DNA of 64,000 nucleotides from Gemmatimonadota bacterium (lineage in GTDB: Bacteria > Gemmatimonadota > Gemmatimonadetes > Longimicrobiales > Gaopeijiaceae). Every line of letters starts with the position of its first letter. Within the stretch, counting starts at the first letter, position 1. The notes beneath the pieces are model-generated. The model saw only the letters and a list, made by a program, of their open reading frames with translations. It ran no database searches and had not been told where the DNA came from. The stretch spans positions 124,001-188,000 of the forward strand of contig JAWKQN010000006.1 of NCBI GenBank assembly GCA_041390125.1, read 5' to 3'. Made by a program: the position numbers and the translations under genes. Below are positions 53,930 through 62,529 of this stretch, one piece after another.

Positions 53930-54118
53930 ATGACCTTGCTCAGAAAGACTTCTCCGAAGATCACGATACTCGGCATCACGCTCACCATTCTGGCCCTGGG
54001 ATCGGGGACGGTGCTCAGCGAGCGCCCGGCTCCCGCCGACAGCGGCGACGTGCCGGTCCAACCGGCCGACGCCGCCCCCCAGGAGGCACCGGCTCCGCCG
54101 GTCACGCTCAACGGCTGA
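53930..54118 (+). CDS. Tiny exported or membrane-anchored peptide
   Basis: A 62-residue peptide: a short basic start (MTLLRKTSPK), one hydrophobic segment (ITILGITLTILALGSG, about 11-26), and a Pro/Ala-rich acidic tail (SGDVPVQPADAAPQEAPAPP). A possible ribosome site (GTGGAGGAACC) precedes the ATG by about 11 nt; a GTG six codons earlier is an alternative start. A terminator-like hairpin begins 5 nt after the stop, which supports it being a real gene. No family is recognised. Confidence 0.5.
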   Translation: MTLLRKTSPKITILGITLTILALGSGTVLSERPAPADSGDVPVQPADAAPQEAPAPPVTLNG

Positions 54119-54122
54119 TGCG

Positions 54123-54142
54123 CGGGACCCTTCCGGGTCCCG
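54123..54142. terminator. Hairpin after the 62-residue peptide gene
   Basis: CGGGACCC and GGGTCCCG form a perfect 8-bp stem with a TTCC loop, starting 5 nt after the TGA. It can also act for the convergent 72-residue gene. Confidence 0.5.
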
Positions 54143-54214
54143 TGGTCATGCCCTCCACACGGAAGCGGCCCGCCCGCACGGGCGAAGGCCGATCCGCTCG
54201 AGCACGCCGACGCG

Positions 54215-54433
54215 CTACAGGATCAGGGCGAGCGGGATGAGGACCACGTAGCCCAGCACCAGCAGCAGCGGTGCGGCCGTGATCGAGCCCTGGGCGAGCA
54301 GGAAGAACCCCAGCCCGATGGCCGCGAGGGCGGCTCCCCCCACGACGGCGTTGACGGTCGAGAAGCGGAGCGCCTGCGAGGCCACCGCCCCGGTCCGCGC
54401 CGTCTCGTTCTTGGTGGTGCGAGTCCTGGCCAT
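54215..54433 (-). CDS. Small two-span membrane protein
   Basis: 72 residues with a basic N-terminus (ARTRTTKNETART) and two membrane segments (about 28-47, NAVVGGAALAAIGLGFFLLA, and about 53-71, APLLLVLGYVVLIPLALIL). The layout is like the DUF3098-type small membrane proteins seen in Bacteroidota and Gemmatimonadota. No function can be read from the sequence. ATG at 54433. It lies 60 nt beyond the stop of the NtrC-like gene on the same strand. Confidence 0.65.
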   Translation of the reverse strand: MARTRTTKNETARTGAVASQALRFSTVNAVVGGAALAAIGLGFFLLAQGSITAAPLLLVLGYVVLIPLALIL

Positions 54434-54493
54434 GGCTCAGCCTACCGGGCGCCGGGGTCGGCGGTCAAGGGAGCCGCCGCGGCGCGCCGGCGC

Positions 54494-55897
54494 TCAATCG
54501 TCGTCGTCCTCATCGTCGAGACCTCCCAGGTCCCCTTCGTCCGAGCCGTCGTCCAGGTTGAACTTGCGCAGGATGCGGGCGAGACGGGAGCGCGAGATGG
54601 ACAGCGTGCGCGCCGCCTGGCTCTTGTTGCCCCCGCACCGCTGCAGCACGTCGGCCACGTGGGCGGCGATCACCGCATCCAGCGTGTCGGAGTCGGGTCC
54701 GTCGGACCGGCTGCCTCGCGTGGAGACCTGGATGCCCAGCGAGATGTGCTCTTCGGCGATCGCATGCCCGCGCGCCAGCACGATCGCGCGCGTCAGGACG
54801 TTCTCCAGCTCGCGCACGTTCCCGGGCCAGGTGTGCCCACGCAGACGCCGCATGGCGGGCTCCGAGATGAAGCGCGTGTCGGATCCCATGTCGCGCGCGA
54901 TCTTGGCCAGCAGCGCCTGGGCCAGGAGCGCGATGTCGTCCGGGCGCTCCCGCAGCGGCGGCACCTCGATCTCCACCACCTTGAGGCGGAAATAGAGGTC
55001 TTCGCGGAAGCCTCCTTCCTCCACCAGCTTCTCGATGGGCTGGTGCGTGGCGGCCACCACCCGGGCCTCGGTGAACCGGGGCTCCTCTCCCCCCACCGGA
55101 TAGAACTGCCGCTCCTGCAGCACCCGGAGCAGCTTGGTCTGGAAGTCCGGCGAGGTGTCGCCGATCTCGTCCAGGAAGATCGTCCCCGCCCCGGCCAGCT
55201 CGAAGTAGCCCCGCTTGGACGACACCGCTCCGGTGAAGGAGCCCTTCACGTGGCCGAACAGCTCCGACTCGAGCAGCGTGTCGGAGAGCGCGGTGCAGTT
55301 CACGGCGATGAAGGGCTCGCGCGAAGCGGAGGAGTTCTGGTGGATCGCGCGCGCGATCATCTCCTTGCCGGTCCCGGTCTCGCCGCGGATGAGGACCGTG
55401 GCCCGGTTGCGGGCCAGCACGCCGATCGTCTTGAAGATGTCGATCATGCGCGGGTCGCGACCCACGACCGTGTTCTCGCCGAAGGACGGAGGCGGGATCT
55501 CGGGCTGCTGACGGCGGGCCGCCCGGTTCAGGCGCTGCGCCTCCAGGCAGCGGTCCACCAGGGACTCCACCTCCCCGAGGTCGACCGGCTTGACCAGGTA
55601 GTCGAAGGCGCCCGCCTTCATGGCCAGCACGGCCGAGCTCATGTCCTCGTGACCCGTGGCCACGATCACGTCCACGTCCTCCATGTCGGACTTGACGCGC
55701 TCCAGGAGCTGGAGCCCGTTCATGCCCGGCATGTGGAGGTCCGTGATGACGACGGCGGGATCGAATTCCTTGATGCGGGAGAGGGCTTCTTCGGCGCTGC
55801 CGGCGATGCCCACGTGATGGCCCACGTGCTCGAGCTTGGCCTTGAGCACGCCGAGGGCATCCGTGTTGTCGTCGACCAGGAAGATGCGTGACGGCAT
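54494..55897 (-). CDS. NtrC-type sigma-54-dependent response regulator
   Basis: 467 residues. A receiver domain (about 4-118) has phospho-acceptor Asp53 (ITDLHMPG) and Lys103. The AAA+ domain (about 143-370) has Walker A GETGTGKE (172-179), the sigma-54 contact loop GSFTGA (219-224; usually GAFTGA) and Walker B FLDEIG. A Fis-type helix-turn-helix follows (about 400-445, CGGNKSQAARTLSISRSRLA). It then ends in an acidic tail (GSDEGDLGGLDDEDDDD). It would activate sigma-54 promoters when phosphorylated. No cognate histidine kinase gene is adjacent. It is the last gene of the minus-strand run, 79 nt after the peptidase-like gene. Confidence 0.93.
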   Translation of the reverse strand: MPSRIFLVDDNTDALGVLKAKLEHVGHHVGIAGSAEEALSRIKEFDPAVVITDLHMPGMNGLQLLERVKSDMEDVDVIVATGHEDMSSAVLAMKAGAFDYLVKPVDLGEVESLVDRCLEAQRLNRAARRQQPEIPPPSFGENTVVGRDPRMIDIFKTIGVLARNRATVLIRGETGTGKEMIARAIHQNSSASREPFIAVNCTALSDTLLESELFGHVKGSFTGAVSSKRGYFELAGAGTIFLDEIGDTSPDFQTKLLRVLQERQFYPVGGEEPRFTEARVVAATHQPIEKLVEEGGFREDLYFRLKVVEIEVPPLRERPDDIALLAQALLAKIARDMGSDTRFISEPAMRRLRGHTWPGNVRELENVLTRAIVLARGHAIAEEHISLGIQVSTRGSRSDGPDSDTLDAVIAAHVADVLQRCGGNKSQAARTLSISRSRLARILRKFNLDDGSDEGDLGGLDDEDDDD

Positions 55898-55976
55898 CGG
55901 CACGTCCGGTCTTTCGTCTTCCGGTGGGGGAGCGTGGAGCGCGGGGTGAGGGGGCTCCACGTCGGGACCGGGGCTT

Positions 55977-57128
55977 CTACCCGCGCTCCTCCGAGGGGTT
56001 CGACGGGGGCACGGGCGGCGGGCGAGCGCCGGGCGGATCGGTCGGTGACGGGGGCCCGGACCCGGCCGGAGGACCGGGGTCCCGGGGCGCGGGAGGGGTG
56101 GGCGGCCCGGGCGGCTCCTCCCACCAGGCCGGCTCGTCCGGCGGCTCGTTCGCCCGCAGCCGCGCCATGCGCCGGGTCATCCGCCGCCGCCGCCAGCGCC
56201 ACAGCACGAGCAGCGTCACCCCGAGGCCCAGCCAGAGGGCCACGGACTGCGACAGCAGCAGCAACCACCCGTAGCGCCGCTTGAGCCACCGTACCCAGGC
56301 GGTCTCGAAGCGCCCCGGGGTGAAGCCGAACACGCTTCCGAGCGCGTCGTCGAAGCTCCCCCCCAACCTCCACCGCTCCAAGAAGATACGGACCCCTTCC
56401 TCACCTGCGGGCTGAGACAGCAGGTATTCGACCGCGGATGCCGAGAGGTCGTACGCCAGCCGGGCCCGGGCGCCCCCGTCCGGCCAGTCCAGGGTCAGCG
56501 AGTCCAGCGGGGGTGCGGTCCCCCGCGCCAGCGCCCACCGTAGCGCCCAGCCCGACCGGGCGTCCCATTCCCCTGCCGCCACCCGGGCGTAGCCCTCGTG
56601 GAACCAGCGCGGCACGCGCAGGTCCTCCAGCCACTGCGCCAGCCCGATGTGGGCCCACTCGTGCCGCAGGGTGGCCGCCCGATCGCCGAAGCGCGTGCGG
56701 TTGGACGCATAGACCGGCAGCAGGATGGCATCGCGATCGAGCAGCGCCACCGCGGCCGACCAGTCGGGCGCGGCCCCTCCCACCAGCGCCTGGAAGCGCT
56801 CCTCGGTGTCGGCCAGCCACAGCGTCACCCCGGAGGGCACGCCCTCCGGCAGGCCCAGCAGCGCGGGGGCGGTCTCGAGCCCCGTCTGGAGGTCCCGGGC
56901 GCGCGCTTCGAGCCCGTCCCAGTAGACCACGGTGACCCGGCGACCGGGCAGGGTGTCGGCGCCCGACAGCGGATCGACCGCCTGGGGCACGGAGACGTGC
57001 CCCCGATCGGATGACGAGGCCTCCCCCGCGGCGACCGCAGAGACCGCACGTCCGCCGCGCGCGTCCGCCCCGGTCCACGCCCCCCCCACCGTCGCGAGCG
57101 CGAGGAGGAGGGAGGCGAGAGAGGTCAT
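55977..57128 (-). CDS. Membrane-anchored gluzincin-type metallopeptidase-like protein
   Basis: 383 residues. A signal peptide (about 1-23) is followed by a globular part with the zinc motif HEWAH (156-160) and a downstream glutamate in FHEGYA (Glu178), the spacing of gluzincin peptidases of the MA-like type. A single membrane span lies near 290-315 (WLLLLSQSVALWLGLGVTLL), then a basic stop-transfer stretch and a 65-residue proline-rich cytoplasmic tail (GPPTPPAPRDPGPPAG). The peptidase domain should face the periplasm with the tail inside. Its ATG overlaps the TGA of the DUF4388/TPR gene. Substrate unknown. Confidence 0.75.
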   Translation of the reverse strand: MTSLASLLLALATVGGAWTGADARGGRAVSAVAAGEASSSDRGHVSVPQAVDPLSGADTLPGRRVTVVYWDGLEARARDLQTGLETAPALLGLPEGVPSGVTLWLADTEERFQALVGGAAPDWSAAVALLDRDAILLPVYASNRTRFGDRAATLRHEWAHIGLAQWLEDLRVPRWFHEGYARVAAGEWDARSGWALRWALARGTAPPLDSLTLDWPDGGARARLAYDLSASAVEYLLSQPAGEEGVRIFLERWRLGGSFDDALGSVFGFTPGRFETAWVRWLKRRYGWLLLLSQSVALWLGLGVTLLVLWRWRRRRMTRRMARLRANEPPDEPAWWEEPPGPPTPPAPRDPGPPAGSGPPSPTDPPGARPPPVPPSNPSEERG

Positions 57129-58744
57129 CCGGTGTGTGCCTGTTCCAGTTCGCGTTGGCCGGAGCGGGCCGCCTCGTTGGACGGGTTGAGCTCCAGCGCC
57201 CGCTGGAAGTACTCCCCCGCCCTCCGGAGATCCGCGTCCTGGCGGGCGAGTTGCCCCAGCCTGGCGTACACGTCATCCCCGAGTTGGGGTTCGACCCGCA
57301 CCGCGCGTTCGTAGTGGGCGCGGGCCCCACCCAGGTCGCCGCGCCGATGGGCGAGGTCGCCCAGGTTCTTGTGGGCCTGTGGCGGCGGGTCCTGCCCCAC
57401 GGCCCGGAGGTAGAACGCCTCCGAAGCGGCCGGCTCGCCCACCTGCTCCAGGACCGCGCCGGTGTTCACCAGGATGGCACCGTCCTTGGGATAGCTCGCC
57501 AGCCCCTCGCGTCCGATCCGCACGGCATCCTCGGTGGAGCCGTCCAGCGCCGCGGCCAGCACGGCGTGCGCGAAGTAGATGGGGGGAGGGAGCCGCTTGC
57601 CCAGCCGCTCCCGGTAGCGGATGAACGCGTCGTTGGCGCCGCGCGGCTGGTCGGCCTTGAGCAGCGCGATGCCCCGGTGCAGGAACAGGTCCACGTCCGA
57701 GGGTCGGATCCCCTCGGCCACGTCCAGGAGTTGGAGCGCCTCGTCGTAGCGACCCAGCATCTCCAGGGCGAGCGCGCGATTGCGCAGGACGCCGTACGTC
57801 TTCTGTTGCGCGCCCGGCAAGGCGCCGTAGTGATGCAGCGCATCCGCCGCCTTCTTCCCGTGCAGGGCGATCCGAGCCAGCTTGCGGTGCGCCAGCTCGT
57901 TGTGCTCGTCCAGCTCCACCACCCTGCGGAACTCGCGCGCGGCGTCTTCCAGCAGACCGGCTCGATCGAACGCGAGCCCCAGGTCCAGGTGCCGTTGGAT
58001 GCGCGCTTCCGGCGTGTCCTTCTGCGCACCCACCTTGCGACCGCTCTGTTCGGCAAACCCCGCCTGCACGAGCCCGTACAGCGCCTTGCCGGCTGCGAAC
58101 TCCACCAGTCCGGTCTCGCGCACGACCTCGTCGACGGAACGCTGACCGTCCAAGGCCGCGATCACCTTGCGTTGCTCGCCGGTCAGCTCGATCTCGTCGC
58201 CCTCCGGCTGGCGCGTGAGCGAGAACACCAGGTCGAAGCTCGGGATGCGCTTCTCGATCAGGCTCCATTCGTCGACGCGGCGCGCACCTTCCAGCAGCAG
58301 GTTCTCGGCGTTGATCGAGACCAGCCGCGCCTCTTCTTCCTCGGGCACGTGGTCGGGATCGAAGTGGAACGAGCCCTGGCTCCACGTGAACAGATGGTAG
58401 ACGGCCTCCGAGATCTGCAGCTCCACATACTGCTTGAGCTGCTCCTCCGTCATGGCCCCCTGCCCGACGAGCAGGCGTCCGAGGCGCGCGCCGGGCTGAT
58501 GCGCCTGCCCCTCCATGGCCGCCGAGAGCTGCTCGCGGTCGATGACGCCGTTCTGGACCAGAAGCTCACCCAGCCGGTCGGGCCGATTCAGCACGGACGC
58601 GTACGTGACGCGTCCCTGGTCGAAGTAGACGTAGCCGAAGTTCGAGCGGTCCGTGATCCAGAGACATCCGCTCTTGCGGCCCATCGCCAGGAGCTGGCAG
58701 ATGTCCGCGAGATTGACCTCGTTCAGCGAACCGCGGAGCGCCAT
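57125..58744 (-). CDS. DUF4388 (PATAN-like) and TPR protein
   Basis: 539 residues, no signal peptide. The N-terminal 60 residues are a DUF4388 unit (ALRGSLNEVNLADICQLLAM, then TDRSNFGYVYFDQGRVTYAS). A helical link follows (RLGELLVQNGVIDREQLSAA), then a partner strand/helix piece (EAVYHLFTWSQGSFHFDPD). TPR-like helices run from about 250 to the end (AHRKLARIALHGKKAADALH, ARAHYERAVRVEPQLGDDVY). DUF4388 proteins are linked with signalling and polarity in other bacteria. The ATG 9 nt after GGAGG was chosen; a second ATG lies too close to that site. It starts 1 nt after the stop of the double-DnaA gene and overlaps the peptidase-like gene. Confidence 0.85.
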   Translation of the reverse strand: MALRGSLNEVNLADICQLLAMGRKSGCLWITDRSNFGYVYFDQGRVTYASVLNRPDRLGELLVQNGVIDREQLSAAMEGQAHQPGARLGRLLVGQGAMTEEQLKQYVELQISEAVYHLFTWSQGSFHFDPDHVPEEEEARLVSINAENLLLEGARRVDEWSLIEKRIPSFDLVFSLTRQPEGDEIELTGEQRKVIAALDGQRSVDEVVRETGLVEFAAGKALYGLVQAGFAEQSGRKVGAQKDTPEARIQRHLDLGLAFDRAGLLEDAAREFRRVVELDEHNELAHRKLARIALHGKKAADALHHYGALPGAQQKTYGVLRNRALALEMLGRYDEALQLLDVAEGIRPSDVDLFLHRGIALLKADQPRGANDAFIRYRERLGKRLPPPIYFAHAVLAAALDGSTEDAVRIGREGLASYPKDGAILVNTGAVLEQVGEPAASEAFYLRAVGQDPPPQAHKNLGDLAHRRGDLGGARAHYERAVRVEPQLGDDVYARLGQLARQDADLRRAGEYFQRALELNPSNEAARSGQRELEQAHTG

Positions 58745-58745
58745 C

Positions 58746-61064
58746 TCAGGCATCCTCCGGTACAATGCGGTCCTCGATGCGCGGCCAGTCCCAGACCACC
58801 TTCTCGGGCGAGGGACGCCAACGCGGTTGCGGGTGGGCGGTCGGCTGGACGCCGTTGGCCGCGGCCTGCGGCTGATCGAACGGCGCCAGGATCGCGTCGA
58901 TGATGTCGCTCAGCTCCGAGACCGGGATCGGGCCCTGCGGCCACGGCTCCGCGTACTCGGGGTCTTGATGGGGGATCACCGGAGCCGGGTCGGGGAGGTC
59001 CGCCGTCGCTGGCTGGGGTGCTTCGGTCGGTTCCTCGCCCGACTCCGGTGAACGATGTGGAGGCGCCGGTGCCGCGGCCGCCGCGGGGGCAACGGGCTCG
59101 GGTGCCGGTTGGTCCTCGATGCCCACTTCCTTCTGCCAACGCCGCTTCTCGGTCAGCAGCGTCGGGAAGTCATCGGGCCGGATCTTGATCTTGGTGAGCG
59201 CCGCCGGGCCCGCCACATCCAGGTGGGTCGGCTCCGGAGGCGTGAGGGCGTGCCGCTCCGAGCCCCCTTCCAGGCTCGCCAACGCGGACTGGAACGCGGG
59301 ATCGATCGCTTCATCCTCGCGGATGATGCGGCCGTCCTCGTCGCGCTTGACCAGACCGAGGTCGGGGCCCACTTCGCCCCCGCCTTCCAGGCTGTCCAGG
59401 GAGGTCTCGAGGACGCCTTGCCGCTTGACCCGCCGCGCCAGCAGCTCCTCCGCCGGGAGCGGCGGCTCGCCGGTGACGTCCATCTGCACGACCAGCCCAC
59501 CCTCGAAGCGCGAGCGCAACCGGTCGTCGATCTGCGTGACGCGCGACGGGGGCCGGTCCGCGGCAATGACGATCCGGGCGCCCCGGCGCTTGACCGCCTC
59601 GAACAGGTGGAAGAACTCGTCCTGCGCCCGTTCGGTCTGCGAGAGCTCCTGGGCCTGATGCACCATCAGCAGCTCGACCGTCCACCAGCGCTCGCGCCAC
59701 GCACCCGCCACGCCCTCGGAGAGGGCCGTCACGAACTCGTCCGCGAACTCGCGGGCCGAGATGAGCGCGACGCGGGAGCGGGGCCGCTGCGAGACGAACG
59801 TCGTGCCGATGGCCTCCAGCAGCTCGCGCGCACCGTGCCCGTCGGGGCTCCACACGAACAGCGGGTTGTACTCGGGCGGCTCCTCGCCCACGACCTCGCG
59901 TGCGGCCTTCACCGCCAGCGCAGGGAAGCGCTCCTCCGCGGTGTCGAGGGGACGATCGTCGCGGAACGGCGGGAAGTCACGCACGCGCTCCCGCGCCGAC
60001 GCCAACAGCGCGCGGGCCTCCTCCAGGCGCTCCGGGTCGGTCAGGACGCCGCGCGCGGCCTCCGGCCACGGGTTGCCCACCATGTCCAGCTCGGACTGGA
60101 TCCGACGCAGCTCGTCGAGCACCGCGTGGTAGTCGGCGACGATGCGCTCCGGGTCCGCCGGCTCCAGATCGCCATCGAGGACCCGGCGCAGGCGGGATGC
60201 ATTGAACCCCTCCGCCTCGGCCGCCTCGGCGGCTTCGCGCAGCTGCGTCTGCCACGCCTCCTCGAACTCGGGCTCGGCGTGGGCCGTCGACGCACCCAGG
60301 CCGGCCAGGCGCTTCGGACGCTTGACCCGCTCGCGCGGCACGTCGATCAGCTTGCCCACCTCGGCGGCCGTGACGACGCGGCCCTCGAGATCCTGGATCG
60401 CGATCACACGGTTGAGCCCACCCATCAGCTCGCGCACGTTGCGGAACGGCATCCGGGCGATGGCCTCGGCCACCTCGTCCGAGACGCCCACGTTCCGCTC
60501 CGCGCGCTTGCGCCGGATGATGGCCAGGCGCGTCTCGAACTCGGGAGGTGAGATGTCCACCATCAGCCCGCCCGAGAAGCGCGACAGCAAGCGCGCGTCG
60601 AGCCCGTCGATCTCGGCGGGGGGACGGTCCGACGCGAGGACGATCTGGCTCCCGGAGACGTTCAAGGCATCGAGCGTGCGCAGCAGGATCTCCTGCGCCT
60701 CGGGCTGCCCGGTCAGGAACTGGACGTCGTCCAGCAACAGGATGTCCAGATCCTTGTACCGATCGCGCATCTCCTCCTGCCGGCCGTGCGCGAGCGCTTC
60801 AGCCAGCTCGTTGAGATAGCCTTCGAGCGTCTGGTACAGGACGCGTGCGTCCGGGTTGAGCCGCTCGGAGTGGTGGGCCATCGCGTTCAGGATGTGCGAT
60901 TTGCCCAGACCCGACGCCGAGTACAGGAACAGCGGGTTGTACGACGCCGCCGGGGAGTCGGCGGCACGGCGCGCGGCCGCGGAGGCCAGCCGGTTCCCGG
61001 GACCGACGACGAACGTGTCGAAGGTCATCCGTGGATCGAGCTGGGACTGCACGTCGCGGATCAT
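58746..61064 (-). CDS. Protein with two DnaA-type AAA+ modules, no DNA-binding domain IV
   Basis: 772 residues. Module 1 (about 13-250) has Walker A SASGLGKS (49-56), Walker B LLLDDVQF (Asp112, Asp113), the arginine-finger region LLSRFSGG (Arg162) and sensor-II FRNVRELMGG (Arg211), as in DnaA domain III. Module 2 (about 375-545) repeats the layout but is degenerate. PLFVWSPDGHGARE has no lysine in its P-loop, the Walker B region reads ELLMVHQAQEL with no acidic pair, and only the RSRFEGG box is kept. The 200-residue remainder is proline-rich and ends in SELSDIIDAILAPF. The helix-turn-helix of replication initiators is absent. It overlaps the Roadblock gene (ATGA) and precedes DUF4388/TPR by 1 nt. 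Confidence 0.9.
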   Translation of the reverse strand: MIRDVQSQLDPRMTFDTFVVGPGNRLASAAARRAADSPAASYNPLFLYSASGLGKSHILNAMAHHSERLNPDARVLYQTLEGYLNELAEALAHGRQEEMRDRYKDLDILLLDDVQFLTGQPEAQEILLRTLDALNVSGSQIVLASDRPPAEIDGLDARLLSRFSGGLMVDISPPEFETRLAIIRRKRAERNVGVSDEVAEAIARMPFRNVRELMGGLNRVIAIQDLEGRVVTAAEVGKLIDVPRERVKRPKRLAGLGASTAHAEPEFEEAWQTQLREAAEAAEAEGFNASRLRRVLDGDLEPADPERIVADYHAVLDELRRIQSELDMVGNPWPEAARGVLTDPERLEEARALLASARERVRDFPPFRDDRPLDTAEERFPALAVKAAREVVGEEPPEYNPLFVWSPDGHGARELLEAIGTTFVSQRPRSRVALISAREFADEFVTALSEGVAGAWRERWWTVELLMVHQAQELSQTERAQDEFFHLFEAVKRRGARIVIAADRPPSRVTQIDDRLRSRFEGGLVVQMDVTGEPPLPAEELLARRVKRQGVLETSLDSLEGGGEVGPDLGLVKRDEDGRIIREDEAIDPAFQSALASLEGGSERHALTPPEPTHLDVAGPAALTKIKIRPDDFPTLLTEKRRWQKEVGIEDQPAPEPVAPAAAAAPAPPHRSPESGEEPTEAPQPATADLPDPAPVIPHQDPEYAEPWPQGPIPVSELSDIIDAILAPFDQPQAAANGVQPTAHPQPRWRPSPEKVVWDWPRIEDRIVPEDA

Positions 61065-61555
61065 CGCTGCGGGAACAACCTCTCGAGACTCGTCATCAAC
61101 GACGTCTCGAATTCCTCCGCCCGCAGGGGACCATCACCGCCGACGCCGGCGAGCGAGCCCAGCGTGCGCGCGAACACCTCGAAGGCGCCACGTGCGACCT
61201 GGGGGCGGCCGTTGGCGCGGAAGACGGTCAGGAACAGGATGGGCCCGGCCGGAGTGAGCAGCTCGGAGAGGAAGAACTCGCAGGTGCTGCCGCGGTTCTG
61301 GGACTGGGCCATGCCGGGGTCGCCGACCAGCTCCCCGATGCGCTTGCCGGTCGCGTGGATCCCGGCCGCCAGGGTGGCGACCTTCATCACCTGGCGCGCG
61401 TCGGCGAAGCCACGTTGCAGGAGGAGCCGTCCGGAGCGGTTCATGAGCATGACCCGCTCCGCGCCCGCGTCCCGGACGAACGTGTCCACCGCGATGTCCA
61501 AGGGTCCCGGCGGAGGAAGCCGCGTCGGCACTCCTCCGGTCGACCTCACGTTCAT
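61061..61555 (-). CDS. Roadblock/LC7 domain protein
   Basis: 164 residues, mostly a Roadblock/LC7 fold: VDTFVRDAGAERVMLMNRSG, then LQRGFADARQVMKVATLAAG and CEFFLSELLTPAGPILF, the strand-helix order of that family. In bacteria Roadblock proteins act as regulators or GAPs of small Ras-like GTPases such as MglA. No such GTPase is in the window. Its TGA overlaps the start of the double-DnaA protein. It may regulate that ATPase or carry a signal to it; this is inference. Confidence 0.75.
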   Translation of the reverse strand: MNVRSTGGVPTRLPPPGPLDIAVDTFVRDAGAERVMLMNRSGRLLLQRGFADARQVMKVATLAAGIHATGKRIGELVGDPGMAQSQNRGSTCEFFLSELLTPAGPILFLTVFRANGRPQVARGAFEVFARTLGSLAGVGGDGPLRAEEFETSLMTSLERLFPQR

Positions 61556-61566
61556 GCCGCCCCGGC

Positions 61567-62529
61567 CTATCCTCCGCGCGCGGTTCTGGCGTACGCCAGC
61601 GCCGCCGCGAGATCGGGCGGAGGTGGGATTCGGAAGTGCAGGTGCTCTCCGCTCAACGGGTGAGCGAAGGAGAGCGCCCGGGCATGCAAGAACTGCCTGG
61701 GCACGCGGGCAAGGAGTTCCCTCGCCCAGCGTCTGTCCGGCCCCGCGATTCCGCGCTCCCAGCCCGCGCCATACAGGGAATCTCCGATGACCGGATGGCC
61801 CAGATGCAAGAGGTGGACCCGGATCTGGTGGGTCCGGCCGGTGGACAGACGCACGTCCAGGAGCTCGCCGGACGGCCAGCGCTCCCGCACCCGGATCAGC
61901 GTACGGGCGGCGCGTCCGCCCTCCACCACGGCCATGCGTTTGCGGTCCCGCGGATCGCGACCGATGGGCGCCTCGACGGTGAGGCGGTCCTCGGGCAGAT
62001 GCCCCCAGGACGCCGCCAGATAAAGGCGTTTGATCTCCCTCCGCCGCAGTTGCTCGGACAGCGCCAGGTGGGCGCGATCGGTCTTCGCCACGAGCAGGAG
62101 TCCGGACGTGTCGCGGTCGAGCCGATGGACGATGCCGGGGCGCAGCCGACCGCCCACGCCGGACAGATCGCGGACGTGGAACAGCAGCGCGTTGACCAGG
62201 GTGCCCGTGCGATGCCCGGGGGCCGGATGGACCACCATGCCGGCAGGTTTGTCCACCACCAGCAGCTCGGCGTCCTCGTGGACCACGTGCAGGGGAAGGT
62301 CCTCGGCGGGGATGTCCACCGGCTCGGGCGGAGGCACGTCCACCTCGATCACCTGACCGGGCTCGACCGCCTCCGACTTGCGGACGGCACGTCCGTCCAC
62401 GCGCACGCGCCCCTCCTCCGCCAGCCGCGCCACCCGTGTGCGCGAGAGCCCCAACCGGTCGGCCACGAAGCGGTCGAGCCGACCGCGGTCGCCTTCCCCG
62501 ACCTCAAGACGCGCGGCGCTGTCGCTCAT
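61567..62529 (-). CDS. rluD: RluA/RluD-type pseudouridine synthase
   Basis: 320 residues. An S4 RNA-binding domain lies at about 15-65 (GRLDRFVADRLGLSRTRVAR). The catalytic domain begins near 85 and holds HRLDRDTSGLL, with catalytic Asp138 in HRLD. Other family motifs are the substrate loop LSTGRTHQIRVH and PVIGDSLYG. This group isomerises uridines in 23S rRNA; RluD-type enzymes modify helix 69. The symbol rests on domain order and size and could be another RluA paralogue. The start overlaps the 3' end of lspA by 26 nt. It is followed by the Roadblock gene 11 nt later. Confidence 0.88.
   Translation of the reverse strand: MSDSAARLEVGEGDRGRLDRFVADRLGLSRTRVARLAEEGRVRVDGRAVRKSEAVEPGQVIEVDVPPPEPVDIPAEDLPLHVVHEDAELLVVDKPAGMVVHPAPGHRTGTLVNALLFHVRDLSGVGGRLRPGIVHRLDRDTSGLLLVAKTDRAHLALSEQLRRREIKRLYLAASWGHLPEDRLTVEAPIGRDPRDRKRMAVVEGGRAARTLIRVRERWPSGELLDVRLSTGRTHQIRVHLLHLGHPVIGDSLYGAGWERGIAGPDRRWARELLARVPRQFLHARALSFAHPLSGEHLHFRIPPPPDLAAALAYARTARGG

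Noticed and set aside
55977..56180. Proline-rich tail of the peptidase-like protein as a repeat array
   Set aside because: It is low-complexity Pro/Gly/Ala coding sequence without a fixed period.
58746..61064. Replication initiator DnaA near an origin
   Set aside because: Domain IV is absent, a degenerate second module is fused, and no DnaA-box cluster or dnaN/gyrB neighbours are seen.
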